Assembly: GCA_040779335.1 (NCBI GenBank)
Contig: JBFONV010000001.1
Span: 930,001 to 994,000 of the forward strand
Origin: JBFONV01 sp040779335
GTDB taxonomy: Bacteria; Pseudomonadota; Gammaproteobacteria; Enterobacterales; Alteromonadaceae
DNA length: 64,000 nt
Direction of reading: 5' to 3'
Of the stretch, positions 8,930 to 17,305 are shown one piece after another. Position numbers and translations under genes: made by a program. Within the stretch, counting starts at the first letter, position 1. The number at the start of each line of letters is the position of its first letter. The notes beneath the pieces were generated by a model. That model did no database searches and was not told where the DNA came from. It saw only the letters and a program-made list of their open reading frames with translations.

Positions 8930-9457
8930 GTGTCTAGTCAAATAGTGGAAGCTCATCCTTTTGAAACCTTAGCGCTGCCAAATGGTGCTAAGTTACTCTT
9001 TACTCCTTGCCCTGGAACCAAACAGGTTAATCTTGATGAGTCATTGCGACAACTTAAGCAACAAGGGGTATCGATGCTGATCACCTTAATGTTTTCTAAA
9101 GAGATGGTAGAGAATGATATAAGTGAGCTGCCAGAGCTTTGTGATGCATTGCAGATTAAATGGTTACAACTGCCTATTGTGGATGATGAAGCACCACAAG
9201 AGTCGTTTCAGATAAAATGGCAAAAATATAAAGAGTTAATACTGAATGAAATTGCTAATAAAGGTGTAGTTGCAGTGCATTGCAAAGGAGGCACTGGTCG
9301 AACGGGCACTGTAATTTCTTTATTGCTGATACAACTTGGCTGGTCAGTCACTAAAATCAAGCAAGAAGTACAAAAAGTAAAACCTAAAGCACTGCGCATT
9401 CAAAAGCAGCTAGATTATTTAAATTGTCAGGTGACTATGTCATCAGAACGTTTTTAA
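8930..9457 (+). CDS. Dual-specificity/tyrosine phosphatase-like protein
   Basis: A 175-residue cytosolic protein with the phosphatase signature HCKGGTGRTG (catalytic Cys118, Arg124) and an upstream general-acid region (LPIVDDEAPQ). It resembles CDKN3/dual-specificity-type phosphatases found sporadically in marine Gammaproteobacteria. The GTG at 8930 is the only good start; GTGAG nine bases upstream serves as a weak ribosome binding site. Substrate is unknown: phosphoprotein, phosphoinositide or phospho-sugar are all possible. It follows the glucan locus on the same strand but nothing in the sequence ties it functionally to it. Confidence 0.8.
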   Translation: MSSQIVEAHPFETLALPNGAKLLFTPCPGTKQVNLDESLRQLKQQGVSMLITLMFSKEMVENDISELPELCDALQIKWLQLPIVDDEAPQESFQIKWQKYKELILNEIANKGVVAVHCKGGTGRTGTVISLLLIQLGWSVTKIKQEVQKVKPKALRIQKQLDYLNCQVTMSSERF

Positions 9458-9796
9458 TAGGAATAGTGGTGTTTTTAAGCCTTATATTGATTCTGAAACG
9501 GCTTTTTTGACGATACCCAATTAATATATATGTGAGTTCAACAGCCTACTATCATTTTGCCAGCATTTAAAGTGGACAGCATATTCCATTTATCGCGTTT
9601 TTATGTGAGTTGCCCCCATGTCCATTGCAATTTTCATTGTTTATTTGAGATTATCACAACATTAAGTGGCTACGTTTTGCTATGGTGTGAATTAGTATAA
9701 ACACTAACCACCTAAAATATGAATGTTAAAATTTATGATATTCTTATTTATCTTATAAGTCTGTGGTTTAAAATCAAAAATAACAAAGGACTCTTT
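9458..9796. other. Intergenic region, 339 bp
   Basis: It begins with a weak hairpin (AAGCC...GGCTTTTTT, about 9477-9509) that may end the phosphatase transcript. A TATAAA at 9697 may be the -10 of the next gene, without a matching -35. The reading frame of the next gene extends upstream to 9719 but the first part has no ribosome binding site, so I treat it as non-coding. Confidence 0.4.
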
Positions 9797-12700
9797 ATGT
9801 TTAATAAGTCGATAATCATTCCTTTGCTCGTTGGAGCAAGCATGATATCAATGCAGTCGAGTGCCTCGATAGATACCGATTTACTTGCTGGTATGAAAGC
9901 ACGAAATATTGGGCCTGCGGCCACCAGTGGCAGAATTTCAGATATTGAAGCTGTTATTAGTGATCCTAATATTATCTATGCTAGTGCGGCATCTGGCGGT
10001 GTCTGGAAATCTGTTAATGCTGGGGTGACTTGGCAACCTATCTTTGATGAGCAAGATTATGCCTCTATAGGCGCTATTGCCATTTACCAACAAACACCTG
10101 ATATCTTGTGGGTAGGAACGGGTGAGGGTAATGTGCGTAATTCCGTTTCAATTGGTGGTGGCATTTATAAGTCTATTGATGCCGGTAAAAGTTGGTCATT
10201 AATGGGGCTTGAAAAGACCGAACGTATTAATCGTATTGCTTTACACCCTACCAATCCAAATATTGCTTATGCTGCAGCGATGGGAACACTTTGGTCAGAG
10301 AATCAAGATCGAGGGATTTATAAAACTGTTGATGGTGGGAAAAACTGGCAAAAAATTCTGTATGTTGACAAAACCACTGGCGCCACCGATATCAAAATGG
10401 ATCCCAGTAATCCTAATAAATTATATGCATCAATGTGGCAGTTTAAACGTTGGCCGTATCGATTTGAGTCAGGTGGCCCAGGTTCTGGGTTGTATGTTTC
10501 GGTTGATGGTGGCGAAAGCTGGCAGAAGAAAACTGAAGAAGACGGTTTACCTTCTGGTGACTTAGGCCGTATCACTTTTGATATTTCAGAAAGTCAGCCT
10601 AACACTGTATATGCGTTGGTTGAAGCGGAAACCAGTGCTTTACTTCGTTCAGACGATGGTGGCGAGCATTGGCGTAAGGTTAACGAAAGCGTAGGTATTG
10701 CCGATCGTCCATTTTATTATTCCGAAATTGAAGTTGATCCTAAAGACCCTGATACGATTTATAACATAGCGACCTTTTTAAGACGGTCAATTGATGGTGG
10801 TAAAACCTTTTCTCAACTACCACAAATTGCATGTTGTGCAGCAGGCAACACTATTCATATTGATAATCATGCGCTTTGGATCAATCCAAATAATCCTAAA
10901 CACATTATTTTAGGCAATGATGGTGGTGTGCAAATAACCCAAGATAAAGGCGATAGCTGGCGTTTTGTGCAGAATTTACCTTTGTCGCAGTTTTATCATA
11001 TCCGTGTCGACAACGCACATCCCTATAATATTTATGGTGGCTTGCAGGATAACGGTTCATGGCGCGGCCCAGCTGAAATATGGCAAAGTGCAGGTATTAG
11101 AAATGTGCATTGGCAGGAAATTGGTTTTGGTGATGGCTTTGACGCTATGGCGCTGCCGAACGACGTCACCAAAGGATATAGTCAATCTCAAGGTGGTTTT
11201 TTAAGTCGCTGGGATCTCAATACCGGCGAAGAAAAGCTGATTATGCCTAATTCTCCGAGCGAAGATGTTGAGTTGAGGTTTAATTGGAATGCTGCGCTCG
11301 CACAAGACCCATTTGATGACAGCACTATTTATTACGGCAGTCAATTTGTCCATAAATCGACAGACAAAGGCGAAACCTGGACGGTTATTTCTGATGATTT
11401 ATCGACTAATAATACAGCATGGCAAAAGTATAAAGACTCAGGTGGTCTTACACCAGACGTTACCGCGGCAGAAAACTATACCGCGATTATTACTATTGCT
11501 CCAAGCCCTGTAAAACAAGGGGTTATTTGGGTCGGAACTGATGATGGACGAATTCATGTTACTCAGGACGGTGGTAAAACGTGGACAAGTGTCGAAAGTA
11601 AGGCGAGAAAAGCACCTAAAAATGCCTTTGTACCCCATATAGCACCATCACATCACGATGCGGGCACGGCTTATATTGTTTTCGATAATCATCGTAAAGG
11701 TGATATGAAGCCCTATATTTTTAAAGCGGAAAGTTTTGGTAAGAAATTTAAAAACCTTACCACTAAAAGTCTACGCGGTTATACCTTATCTGTGCAAGAG
11801 GATCATGTAGATCCCAATCTACTATTTTTAGGCACAGAACTAGGTTTGTATGTGTCGACAACCGCAGGTAAAGACTGGTTTAAGTGGGATCAAGGTGTTC
11901 CTACCGTATCAGTAATGGATATGGCTATTCAACAGAGAGAAAATGATTTAGTGCTGGGTACACATGGCCGTTCAATTTTTGTTCTTGATGACTATAGTGC
12001 GTTGCGAGGTTTATCAGAAAAATCTTTTAGTGAGCCACTCGCTGTATTAGCAACAACCGATGGCCAACAATACGTTTCAAGTCGCGCTCCGTCATCACGC
12101 TTCTGGGGGAATGCTGCTTATGAAGGTAAAAATGAAGCATACGGGGTAGTATTAACCGTTATGGCGTCAGGTAAACACTTACCGCATCCAGATGAAAAAA
12201 GAGAAAAAGCGCGCAAAATAGCACTAAGAGCTGATAATGCGAATAAGGAAAAAGATGATCAGGCTAAAGACGCTGATGACAAGCTTTCTAATAAGGCGCG
12301 CATAGAAATACGTAATGGTAGCGGCGAACTAGTAAGAACATTTGTTACTAAGCTTAATCAAGGGGTTAACCGGATTGTTTGGGGCTTAGAAAGTGATGGC
12401 GCTAAACCTATGCCAGGGCAAGAGCCAAAGGACGACAAAGATATTTTGCCAGCCGGTCCTGAAGTAACTCCAGGCACGTATACCGTTAAAGTGATACTTA
12501 ATGAACATGAAGTAGAAACAACGGCTAAAGTGCTGATCGATCCTCGTTATCAAGTCACTGTCGCTGATTTAGAAAAAAATTATCAAATGCAGCACCAAGC
12601 CGTTGATATGTTTTCTACGTTATCAGATGCGGTCGGTAAATTAGTCGATAGCAAAAAAGACATTGAACTTGTCAAAACAATGGCAGATAGATCTTTAGAA

Positions 12701-13075
12701 GATGTTAAGGAAAACAAGGATGATCATCCTCTTGCTGAATTAAGTAAAAGTGCTGATGAATTGCTAAAGAAAATTAAAGAGCTAGACAAGAACTTGCGCA
12801 GTATCCCTAAAACAAAAGGAATTGTTGATGACAGTTATAAAGTCACAAGTAAAGTAGGTACTGCATGGTATTACGTTGGCAGCACTTATGGCAAACCATC
12901 TCTGACTGCACAGAAATACTTAACGGCAGCACAAGCGAGTCTTAGTGAAGGTGTCGGACAAGTAAATGTATTTTTAAATGAAGACTTAACGGACTTTAAA
13001 AAGGCCTATCACGCATCGGGATTATCGCTATTATCGCAAACGACTCCTGTTAAAATCGCGTCAGCCACGAAATAA
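9797..13075 (+). CDS. Exported VPS10/sortilin-like Asp-box propeller protein
   Basis: A 1092-residue exported protein. The ATG at 9797 is chosen over one at 9719 because AAAGGA lies 6 bp upstream and a clean signal peptide follows (cleavage near SSAS-ID). The main part is a beta-propeller built from at least eight Asp-box repeats (for example SIDAGKSW, TVDGGKNW, SVDGGESW, STDKGETW, TQDGGKTW), spread over about residues 60-720. The end (about 770-1080) is Lys/Asp-rich and partly helical. These proteins are often annotated as glycosyl hydrolase or sortilin-like, but no catalytic residues can be assigned; the role is unknown. It is monocistronic, ended by a strong terminator. Confidence 0.85.
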   Translation: MFNKSIIIPLLVGASMISMQSSASIDTDLLAGMKARNIGPAATSGRISDIEAVISDPNIIYASAASGGVWKSVNAGVTWQPIFDEQDYASIGAIAIYQQTPDILWVGTGEGNVRNSVSIGGGIYKSIDAGKSWSLMGLEKTERINRIALHPTNPNIAYAAAMGTLWSENQDRGIYKTVDGGKNWQKILYVDKTTGATDIKMDPSNPNKLYASMWQFKRWPYRFESGGPGSGLYVSVDGGESWQKKTEEDGLPSGDLGRITFDISESQPNTVYALVEAETSALLRSDDGGEHWRKVNESVGIADRPFYYSEIEVDPKDPDTIYNIATFLRRSIDGGKTFSQLPQIACCAAGNTIHIDNHALWINPNNPKHIILGNDGGVQITQDKGDSWRFVQNLPLSQFYHIRVDNAHPYNIYGGLQDNGSWRGPAEIWQSAGIRNVHWQEIGFGDGFDAMALPNDVTKGYSQSQGGFLSRWDLNTGEEKLIMPNSPSEDVELRFNWNAALAQDPFDDSTIYYGSQFVHKSTDKGETWTVISDDLSTNNTAWQKYKDSGGLTPDVTAAENYTAIITIAPSPVKQGVIWVGTDDGRIHVTQDGGKTWTSVESKARKAPKNAFVPHIAPSHHDAGTAYIVFDNHRKGDMKPYIFKAESFGKKFKNLTTKSLRGYTLSVQEDHVDPNLLFLGTELGLYVSTTAGKDWFKWDQGVPTVSVMDMAIQQRENDLVLGTHGRSIFVLDDYSALRGLSEKSFSEPLAVLATTDGQQYVSSRAPSSRFWGNAAYEGKNEAYGVVLTVMASGKHLPHPDEKREKARKIALRADNANKEKDDQAKDADDKLSNKARIEIRNGSGELVRTFVTKLNQGVNRIVWGLESDGAKPMPGQEPKDDKDILPAGPEVTPGTYTVKVILNEHEVETTAKVLIDPRYQVTVADLEKNYQMQHQAVDMFSTLSDAVGKLVDSKKDIELVKTMADRSLEDVKENKDDHPLAELSKSADELLKKIKELDKNLRSIPKTKGIVDDSYKVTSKVGTAWYYVGSTYGKPSLTAQKYLTAAQASLSEGVGQVNVFLNEDLTDFKKAYHASGLSLLSQTTPVKIASATK

Positions 13076-13106
13076 GCGGGATCAGACTGCTATTGACAAT
13101 GACTTT

Positions 13107-13137
13107 AAGCCCCGATGATCATCGGGGCTTTTTATTT
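13107..13137 (+). terminator. Strong intrinsic terminator
   Basis: A perfect 24-nt palindrome (AAGCCCCGATGA and its complement, 13107-13130) followed by TTTATTT. It ends the propeller-protein transcript. Confidence 0.93.
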
Positions 13138-13240
13138 ACCGAATAATCGTTTAATTTTTTACTAAAACATCAACGTCATTTTTATTTGGCTATGATAAAG
13201 TATCGACTTTGTAAAATATCAACTACCTTAATTCACCATT

Positions 13241-13846
13241 ATGAAATTTAGTCCGTTAGTACAAGAACTTATCGAATCACTGAAGTGTTTACCTGGCGTA
13301 GGTGCTAAGTCTGCTCAACGCATGGCATTTCACCTTTTAGAGCGCAACCGTACCGGTGGGCAAAAATTATCGACATCTTTAGCGCAAGCAATGGAAAATA
13401 TTGGCCATTGTCAGCTATGCCGAAATTTTACCGAGCAGGATTTATGTGATATCTGTCAAAGTGCTAAACGCCAAATGACTAAACAACTATGTATTGTTGA
13501 GGGACCAGCAGATGTTATTGCTATTGAGCAGACTGGCGAATATCAAGGACGTTATTTTGTCTTGATGGGACACCTATCACCAATCGATGGTATTGGCCCT
13601 GAAGAACTTGGTTTGGACGTACTTGCTAAGCAAATTGCATCAGGGGAATTTGATGAAGTGATTTTAGCAACGAATCCAACGGTAGAGGGGGAAGCAACGG
13701 CTCATTTTATTGCTGACTTAACCCAGCAATACCAAATTAATCTTTCACGTATTGCACACGGCGTGCCTGTTGGCGGTGAACTGGAATACGTTGATGGCAA
13801 TACTTTGTCTCATGCTTTACTTGGACGCAAAAACTATAATCTTTAA
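13241..13846 (+). CDS. recR: Recombination mediator RecR
   Basis: 201 residues, the same length as E. coli RecR. The N-terminal helix-hairpin-helix (LPGVGAKSAQRMAFHLL), the four-Cys zinc motif (CQLCRNF...LCDIC) and the Toprim domain (IVEGPADVIAIE, LATNPTVEGEATA) are intact. With RecF and RecO it loads RecA at gaps on SSB-coated DNA. The usual upstream partners dnaX and ybaB are missing here: the gene directly upstream is the propeller-protein gene behind a terminator. The downstream order recR-htpG-adk matches enterobacteria. Confidence 0.97.
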   Translation: MKFSPLVQELIESLKCLPGVGAKSAQRMAFHLLERNRTGGQKLSTSLAQAMENIGHCQLCRNFTEQDLCDICQSAKRQMTKQLCIVEGPADVIAIEQTGEYQGRYFVLMGHLSPIDGIGPEELGLDVLAKQIASGEFDEVILATNPTVEGEATAHFIADLTQQYQINLSRIAHGVPVGGELEYVDGNTLSHALLGRKNYNL

Positions 13847-13864
13847 AGGATTTATTGTTCTCCC

Positions 13865-13892
13865 CTTGAAATCTTTTTCATTAACCCCACAT
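13865..13892 (+). promoter_or_regulatory. Sigma-32 (RpoH) heat-shock promoter of htpG
   Basis: CTTGAAA (13865-13871), a 13-bp spacer and CCCCACAT (13885-13892) match the sigma-32 consensus (CTTGAAA, 13-15 bp, CCCCATnT) closely. It lies just after recR, 145 bp before htpG, a known heat-shock gene. Predicted transcription start is near 13899. Confidence 0.85.
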
Positions 13893-13900
13893 GTTAACTA

Positions 13901-13934
13901 TCAATGCAGAGGTTACAAAGCGCTTTTGCATTGA
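13901..13934 (+). promoter_or_regulatory. Hairpin at the 5' end of the htpG transcript
   Basis: A perfect 8-bp inverted repeat, TCAATGCA (13901-13908) and TGCATTGA (13927-13934), lies right at the predicted transcript start. It could protect the mRNA 5' end or act in thermoregulation; it does not cover the ribosome binding site at 14023, about 90 nt further on. Confidence 0.4.
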
Positions 13935-14036
13935 ACCTTATTTTTATTAATTGCGAACAGATGTTATTGCTAACTTGGTCGCAATTAATGGTGAAACCTT
14001 ACTTTATTAGTCCGTTTAAATTAGGAGATGTTTCAG

Positions 14037-15998
14037 ATGGCTGAGACAAGTCAAACAGAAAACCATTCGTTTAGTACCGACGCGGCTAAAGTGCTGCAAC
14101 TTATGATCCACTCACTGTATTCAAATAAAGAGATCTTTTTACGCGAGTTAGTATCAAATGCTGCTGATGCGGCGGATAAATTACGTTTTAAAGCATTATC
14201 AAATGATGCGTTATATGAAGGCGATGGTGATTTACGTGTACGTGTAAGCGCTGATAAAGAAAATAATACTGTCACCATTTCTGATAACGGCATTGGCATG
14301 TCTCATGATGACGTCATTGAGCATCTAGGAACGATTGCAAAATCAGGTACTGCTGAGTTTTTCTCAAAGTTGTCAGGCGATCAAGCGGCTGATTCTCAAC
14401 TTATTGGTCAATTTGGTGTTGGTTTTTATTCTGCCTTTATCGTCGCCGATAAAGTCACTGTGCGCTCTCGCGCTGCCGGAGCACCTGTCTCTGAAGGGGT
14501 TGAGTGGGTTTCTGCTGGTGAAGGTGAATTTACCACGGCTAAAATTGAAAAAGCGAATCGTGGCACCGATATTATTCTTCACCTGAAGGAAGAAGAATCT
14601 GAATTTGCTGATGACTGGCGATTAAAGTCAATCGTCACTAAGTATTCAGATCACATTTCAGTCGCGGTAGAAATGCTAACGCCAGAAGTACCTGCGGTTG
14701 AAGCGGTTGCAGAAGAAAAAGATGCAGACGGCAATGTTACTCGCCCAGCAATTGAGGCGAAAGAGGCGGTTCCAGCACACTGGCAAGCGGTGAACAAAGC
14801 GACAGCGTTATGGACTCGTGAAAAAGCAGATATTCCTGATGAAGAATATAAAGAATTTTATAAACACGTATCACATGACTTTGGCGACCCATTGTTGTGG
14901 GAGCACAATAAAGTAGAAGGTAAAACAGAATACACCAGTTTACTTTATATTCCTGCTAAAGCGCCGTTTGACATGTGGAATCGTGAAAAGCAACACGGTC
15001 TGAAATTATATGTACAGCGCGTATTTATTATGGACGATGCTGAACAGTTCATGCCAACTTATTTACGTTTTGTTAAAGGTTTACTCGATTCAAATGATTT
15101 ACCACTGAACGTATCGCGTGAAATTTTACAAGACAATAAAGTGACTCAAGCTATTCGTAAAGGTTGTACCAAACGAGTTCTGAAAATGCTTGAAAAATTA
15201 GGCAATAAAGACAAAGAGCAGTATCAAATTTTCTGGAAAGAATTTGGTCAAGTTTTAAAAGAAGGTCCGGCTGAAGATTTTGCCAATAAAGAACAAATTG
15301 CTAAGTTACTGCGTTTTGCGTCAACCGAACACGACGTAAGTACGCAAAATACTTCATTGACTGAATACGTTGAACGTATGAAAGAAGGTCAAGATAAAAT
15401 CTATTACGTGGTTGCAGATAGTTTTGAAGCGGCGAAAAATAGTCCTCATTTAGAAGTGTTCCGCAAAAAAGGCATTGAAGTCTTATTAATGTCTGATCGT
15501 ATTGATGAATGGCTAGTGAGTCATCTAACGGAGTTTGATGGTAAGCAATTACAATCGGTTACTCGCGGTGGTTTAGATCTGGGCGATATGGAAGATGAAG
15601 CCAGCAAAGAAGCACAAGAAAAGCTTGAGCAAGAATTTGATTCAGTTGTATCGCGCATTAAAACTTCGTTAGAGGGCAAAGTTAAAGATGTGAAACTATC
15701 ACAACGACTAACAGACTCTCCTGCATGTATCGTGACTGATGAGCAAGACATGAGTAGCCAGATGATGAAATTGATGCAATCTGTCGGACAAGAAGTACCT
15801 GAATCTTTGCCTATTTTTGAGATCAATGCCGAACACGATTTAATTCGTCGTGTTGCTGATGAGCAAGATGATGAGCAATTTAAGCAATGGGCTGAAGTGC
15901 TATTTGAACAAGCGATGTTAGCCGAAAGAGGTAGTTTGAAAGATCCTGCCAGCTTCGTTGCTCGCTTAAACAAATTAATGCTAAGTCTAACAAAATAA
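14037..15998 (+). CDS. htpG: Hsp90-family chaperone HtpG
   Basis: 653 residues. The GHKL ATPase domain is intact (LRELVSNAADAADKLR, ISDNGIGMSHDD, GQFGVGFYSAF), followed by the middle domain (PLNVSREILQ with the catalytic Arg) and the dimerisation domain. I start at 14037 because AGGAG at 14023-14027 gives correct spacing and the protein then begins MAETSQTENH; an in-frame ATG at 14028 is too close to the ribosome binding site. Compared with E. coli HtpG (624 residues) it has an acidic insertion in the middle domain (about residues 220-245, Ala/Glu/Val-rich). A sigma-32 promoter lies upstream, consistent with heat-shock control. Confidence 0.97.
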   Translation: MAETSQTENHSFSTDAAKVLQLMIHSLYSNKEIFLRELVSNAADAADKLRFKALSNDALYEGDGDLRVRVSADKENNTVTISDNGIGMSHDDVIEHLGTIAKSGTAEFFSKLSGDQAADSQLIGQFGVGFYSAFIVADKVTVRSRAAGAPVSEGVEWVSAGEGEFTTAKIEKANRGTDIILHLKEEESEFADDWRLKSIVTKYSDHISVAVEMLTPEVPAVEAVAEEKDADGNVTRPAIEAKEAVPAHWQAVNKATALWTREKADIPDEEYKEFYKHVSHDFGDPLLWEHNKVEGKTEYTSLLYIPAKAPFDMWNREKQHGLKLYVQRVFIMDDAEQFMPTYLRFVKGLLDSNDLPLNVSREILQDNKVTQAIRKGCTKRVLKMLEKLGNKDKEQYQIFWKEFGQVLKEGPAEDFANKEQIAKLLRFASTEHDVSTQNTSLTEYVERMKEGQDKIYYVVADSFEAAKNSPHLEVFRKKGIEVLLMSDRIDEWLVSHLTEFDGKQLQSVTRGGLDLGDMEDEASKEAQEKLEQEFDSVVSRIKTSLEGKVKDVKLSQRLTDSPACIVTDEQDMSSQMMKLMQSVGQEVPESLPIFEINAEHDLIRRVADEQDDEQFKQWAEVLFEQAMLAERGSLKDPASFVARLNKLMLSLTK

Positions 15999-16002
15999 GT
16001 CT

Positions 16003-16246
16003 AAGCGTTAGGGGCTTTTGAGCTTTCGAGGTTACTTTTACAGCCGTTTGTTTGACCTTTAAACAAGGCAGAGTGCATGATGTGTAGCTTGCTACTCGAA
16101 TGTGCGATAACGCCGTATAAGGGTCAAACCAACGCTGCCCTTTGGGTTCCTTTAAAGCGCCTTTACTCTTTGTTGCTCGCTTTTTACATAGAAAAACTAT
16201 GTGACAAAGCTCGCGCCGTGATTAAAGACGTTTTAAATTGAATAAA
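16003..16246. repeat. Structured non-coding element, probable dispersed genomic repeat
   Basis: No coding character. It contains an inverted repeat GTTTGACC (16050-16057)/GGTCAAAC (16122-16129) and a nested hairpin: CTTTGT (16168-16173) with ACAAAG (16204-16209) enclosing ACATAG-aaaaa-CTATGT (16186-16202). The hexamer GCTCGC occurs twice beside the hairpin. I recall very similar non-coding blocks recurring in Colwellia, Pseudoalteromonas and Shewanella genomes; only one copy lies in this window, so repeat status is inferred. Confidence 0.5.
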
Positions 16247-16287
16247 ATTTAACCATGAAAGAACAACAGTCCCTAGACTTTAGTATG

Positions 16288-16314
16288 AAAAAGGGGCTTT
16301 TAAGCCCCTTTTTT
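16288..16314 (+). terminator. Intrinsic terminator upstream of adk
   Basis: Stem AAAAAGGGGCTT/AAGCCCCTTTTT with a 2-nt loop and a T run. It lies 290 bp after htpG, beyond the repeat-like element, and isolates adk. Confidence 0.9.
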
Positions 16315-16336
16315 GATCATTGCGGGGGATTGTTAC

Positions 16337-16365
16337 TTGTTTGCATACAAACGAACTTGTATAGT
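16337..16365 (+). promoter_or_regulatory. Candidate sigma-70 promoter of adk
   Basis: TTGTTT (16337-16342), a 17-bp spacer and TATAGT (16360-16365), 80 bp before the adk ATG and just after the terminator. Confidence 0.6.
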
Positions 16366-16380
16366 GTCAGCTTTTAATTA

Positions 16381-16412
16381 ATACCAAGTGAATTGATCAG
16401 TTCAATCGGTAT
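16381..16412. repeat. 32-bp imperfect palindrome in the adk leader
   Basis: Two 16-bp arms centred on TGATCA, with ATACC and GGTAT at the ends; 13 of 16 positions pair by Watson-Crick and one by G-T. It falls in the predicted adk 5' untranslated region. It may be a small mobile-repeat remnant or an RNA hairpin. Confidence 0.5.
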
Positions 16413-16445
16413 GATCCGTCGATAAACAATACAGGGCTTTATTAA

Positions 16446-17090
16446 ATGCGCATTATATTATTAGGTGCTCCCGGTGCAGGCAAAGGTACACAAGCACAAT
16501 TTTTAATGGCTAAATTCGGTATTCCACAAATTTCTACAGGCGACATGCTTCGTGCTGCAATTAAAGCAGGCACTGAATTAGGCAAGAAAGCGAAAGAAGT
16601 AATGGATGCTGGTCAATTGGTTTCAGATGAACTCATTATTGGCCTTGTTAAAGAGCGTATTGCACAAGAAGATTGTAAAGCCGGATTCTTATTAGATGGT
16701 TTTCCTCGCACGATTCCCCAAGCGGATGCTATGAAAGAAAATGGCGTATCGGTTGATAATGTTATTGAATTTGATGTGCCAGATGAAGTAATTGTTGATC
16801 GCATGGGCGGACGTCGAGTTCATGCTGGTTCTGGACGTGTATACCATATTGTTTATAATCCACCGAAAGTGGAAGGTAAAGACGACGACACTGGTGAAGA
16901 CTTGTCAATACGTCCTGATGATGAAGAAGCAACCGTGCGTAAACGTTTAGGTGTTTATCATGAGCAAACTAGACCATTAGTTGATTACTATAAAGCTGAA
17001 GCCGATGCTGGAAATTGTAACTATTTGACCATTGATGGCACCCAGCCAGTTGAACAAGTAAGTGCATTACTGTCAGAGAAGTTATCATAG
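16446..17090 (+). CDS. adk: Adenylate kinase
   Basis: 214 residues, identical in length to E. coli Adk. The P-loop GAPGAGKGTQ (residues 7-16), the NMP-binding region (STGDMLRAAI), DGFPRT and the LID domain (GRRVHAGSGRVYHI to RPDDEEATVRKRL) are all present; the LID lacks the four-Cys zinc site, as in enterobacteria. It interconverts ATP + AMP and 2 ADP in the cytoplasm. The gene is monocistronic, with its own promoter and terminator. Confidence 0.98.
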   Translation: MRIILLGAPGAGKGTQAQFLMAKFGIPQISTGDMLRAAIKAGTELGKKAKEVMDAGQLVSDELIIGLVKERIAQEDCKAGFLLDGFPRTIPQADAMKENGVSVDNVIEFDVPDEVIVDRMGGRRVHAGSGRVYHIVYNPPKVEGKDDDTGEDLSIRPDDEEATVRKRLGVYHEQTRPLVDYYKAEADAGNCNYLTIDGTQPVEQVSALLSEKLS

Positions 17091-17120
17091 TTAATATAGT
17101 TCTCTTAGATATAGCATGAT

Positions 17121-17148
17121 AAAAAAGCTCGCATTTGCGGGCTTTTTT
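17121..17148 (+). terminator. Terminator after adk
   Basis: Stem AAAAAAGCTCGC/GCGGGCTTTTTT (one G-T pair) around a 4-nt loop, ending in six T's. Confidence 0.9.
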
Positions 17149-17222
17149 ATGTTCAGGACGAACGGTATGTCGTGGTGACAGGACGTCAAAGAGCGAGGAT
17201 GTTCAGGACGAACGGTATGTCG
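17149..17222. repeat. Two direct copies of a 24-bp unit, 50-bp period
   Basis: The unit (core TTCAGGACGAACGGTATG) occurs at 17149-17172 and, without mismatch, at 17199-17222. The flanks (GACAGGACGTCAAAGAGCGAGG and GAGGGCGAAGTGTGACGAC) are purine-rich and related in style. It directly abuts the adk terminator. I recall this motif as common intergenic repeat sequence in Alteromonadales. Confidence 0.8.
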
Positions 17223-17305
17223 CAATCACAGAGGGCGAAGTGTGACGACAAATTTCAACAGGCCCCAACGTAATAAAAATAAAATTAACATTAGAGGATT
17301 TAGAT

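Noticed and set aside
9719..9796. N-terminal extension of the Asp-box protein from the ATG at 9719
   Set aside because: No ribosome binding site, and it would bury the clean signal peptide that begins at 9797.
13752..13934. Small plus-strand ORF overlapping the end of recR
   Set aside because: It crosses the sigma-32 promoter and hairpin of htpG and shows no coding character.
15521..15973. 150-codon minus-strand ORF inside htpG
   Set aside because: Ser/Cys-rich shadow of the htpG reading frame without start signals.
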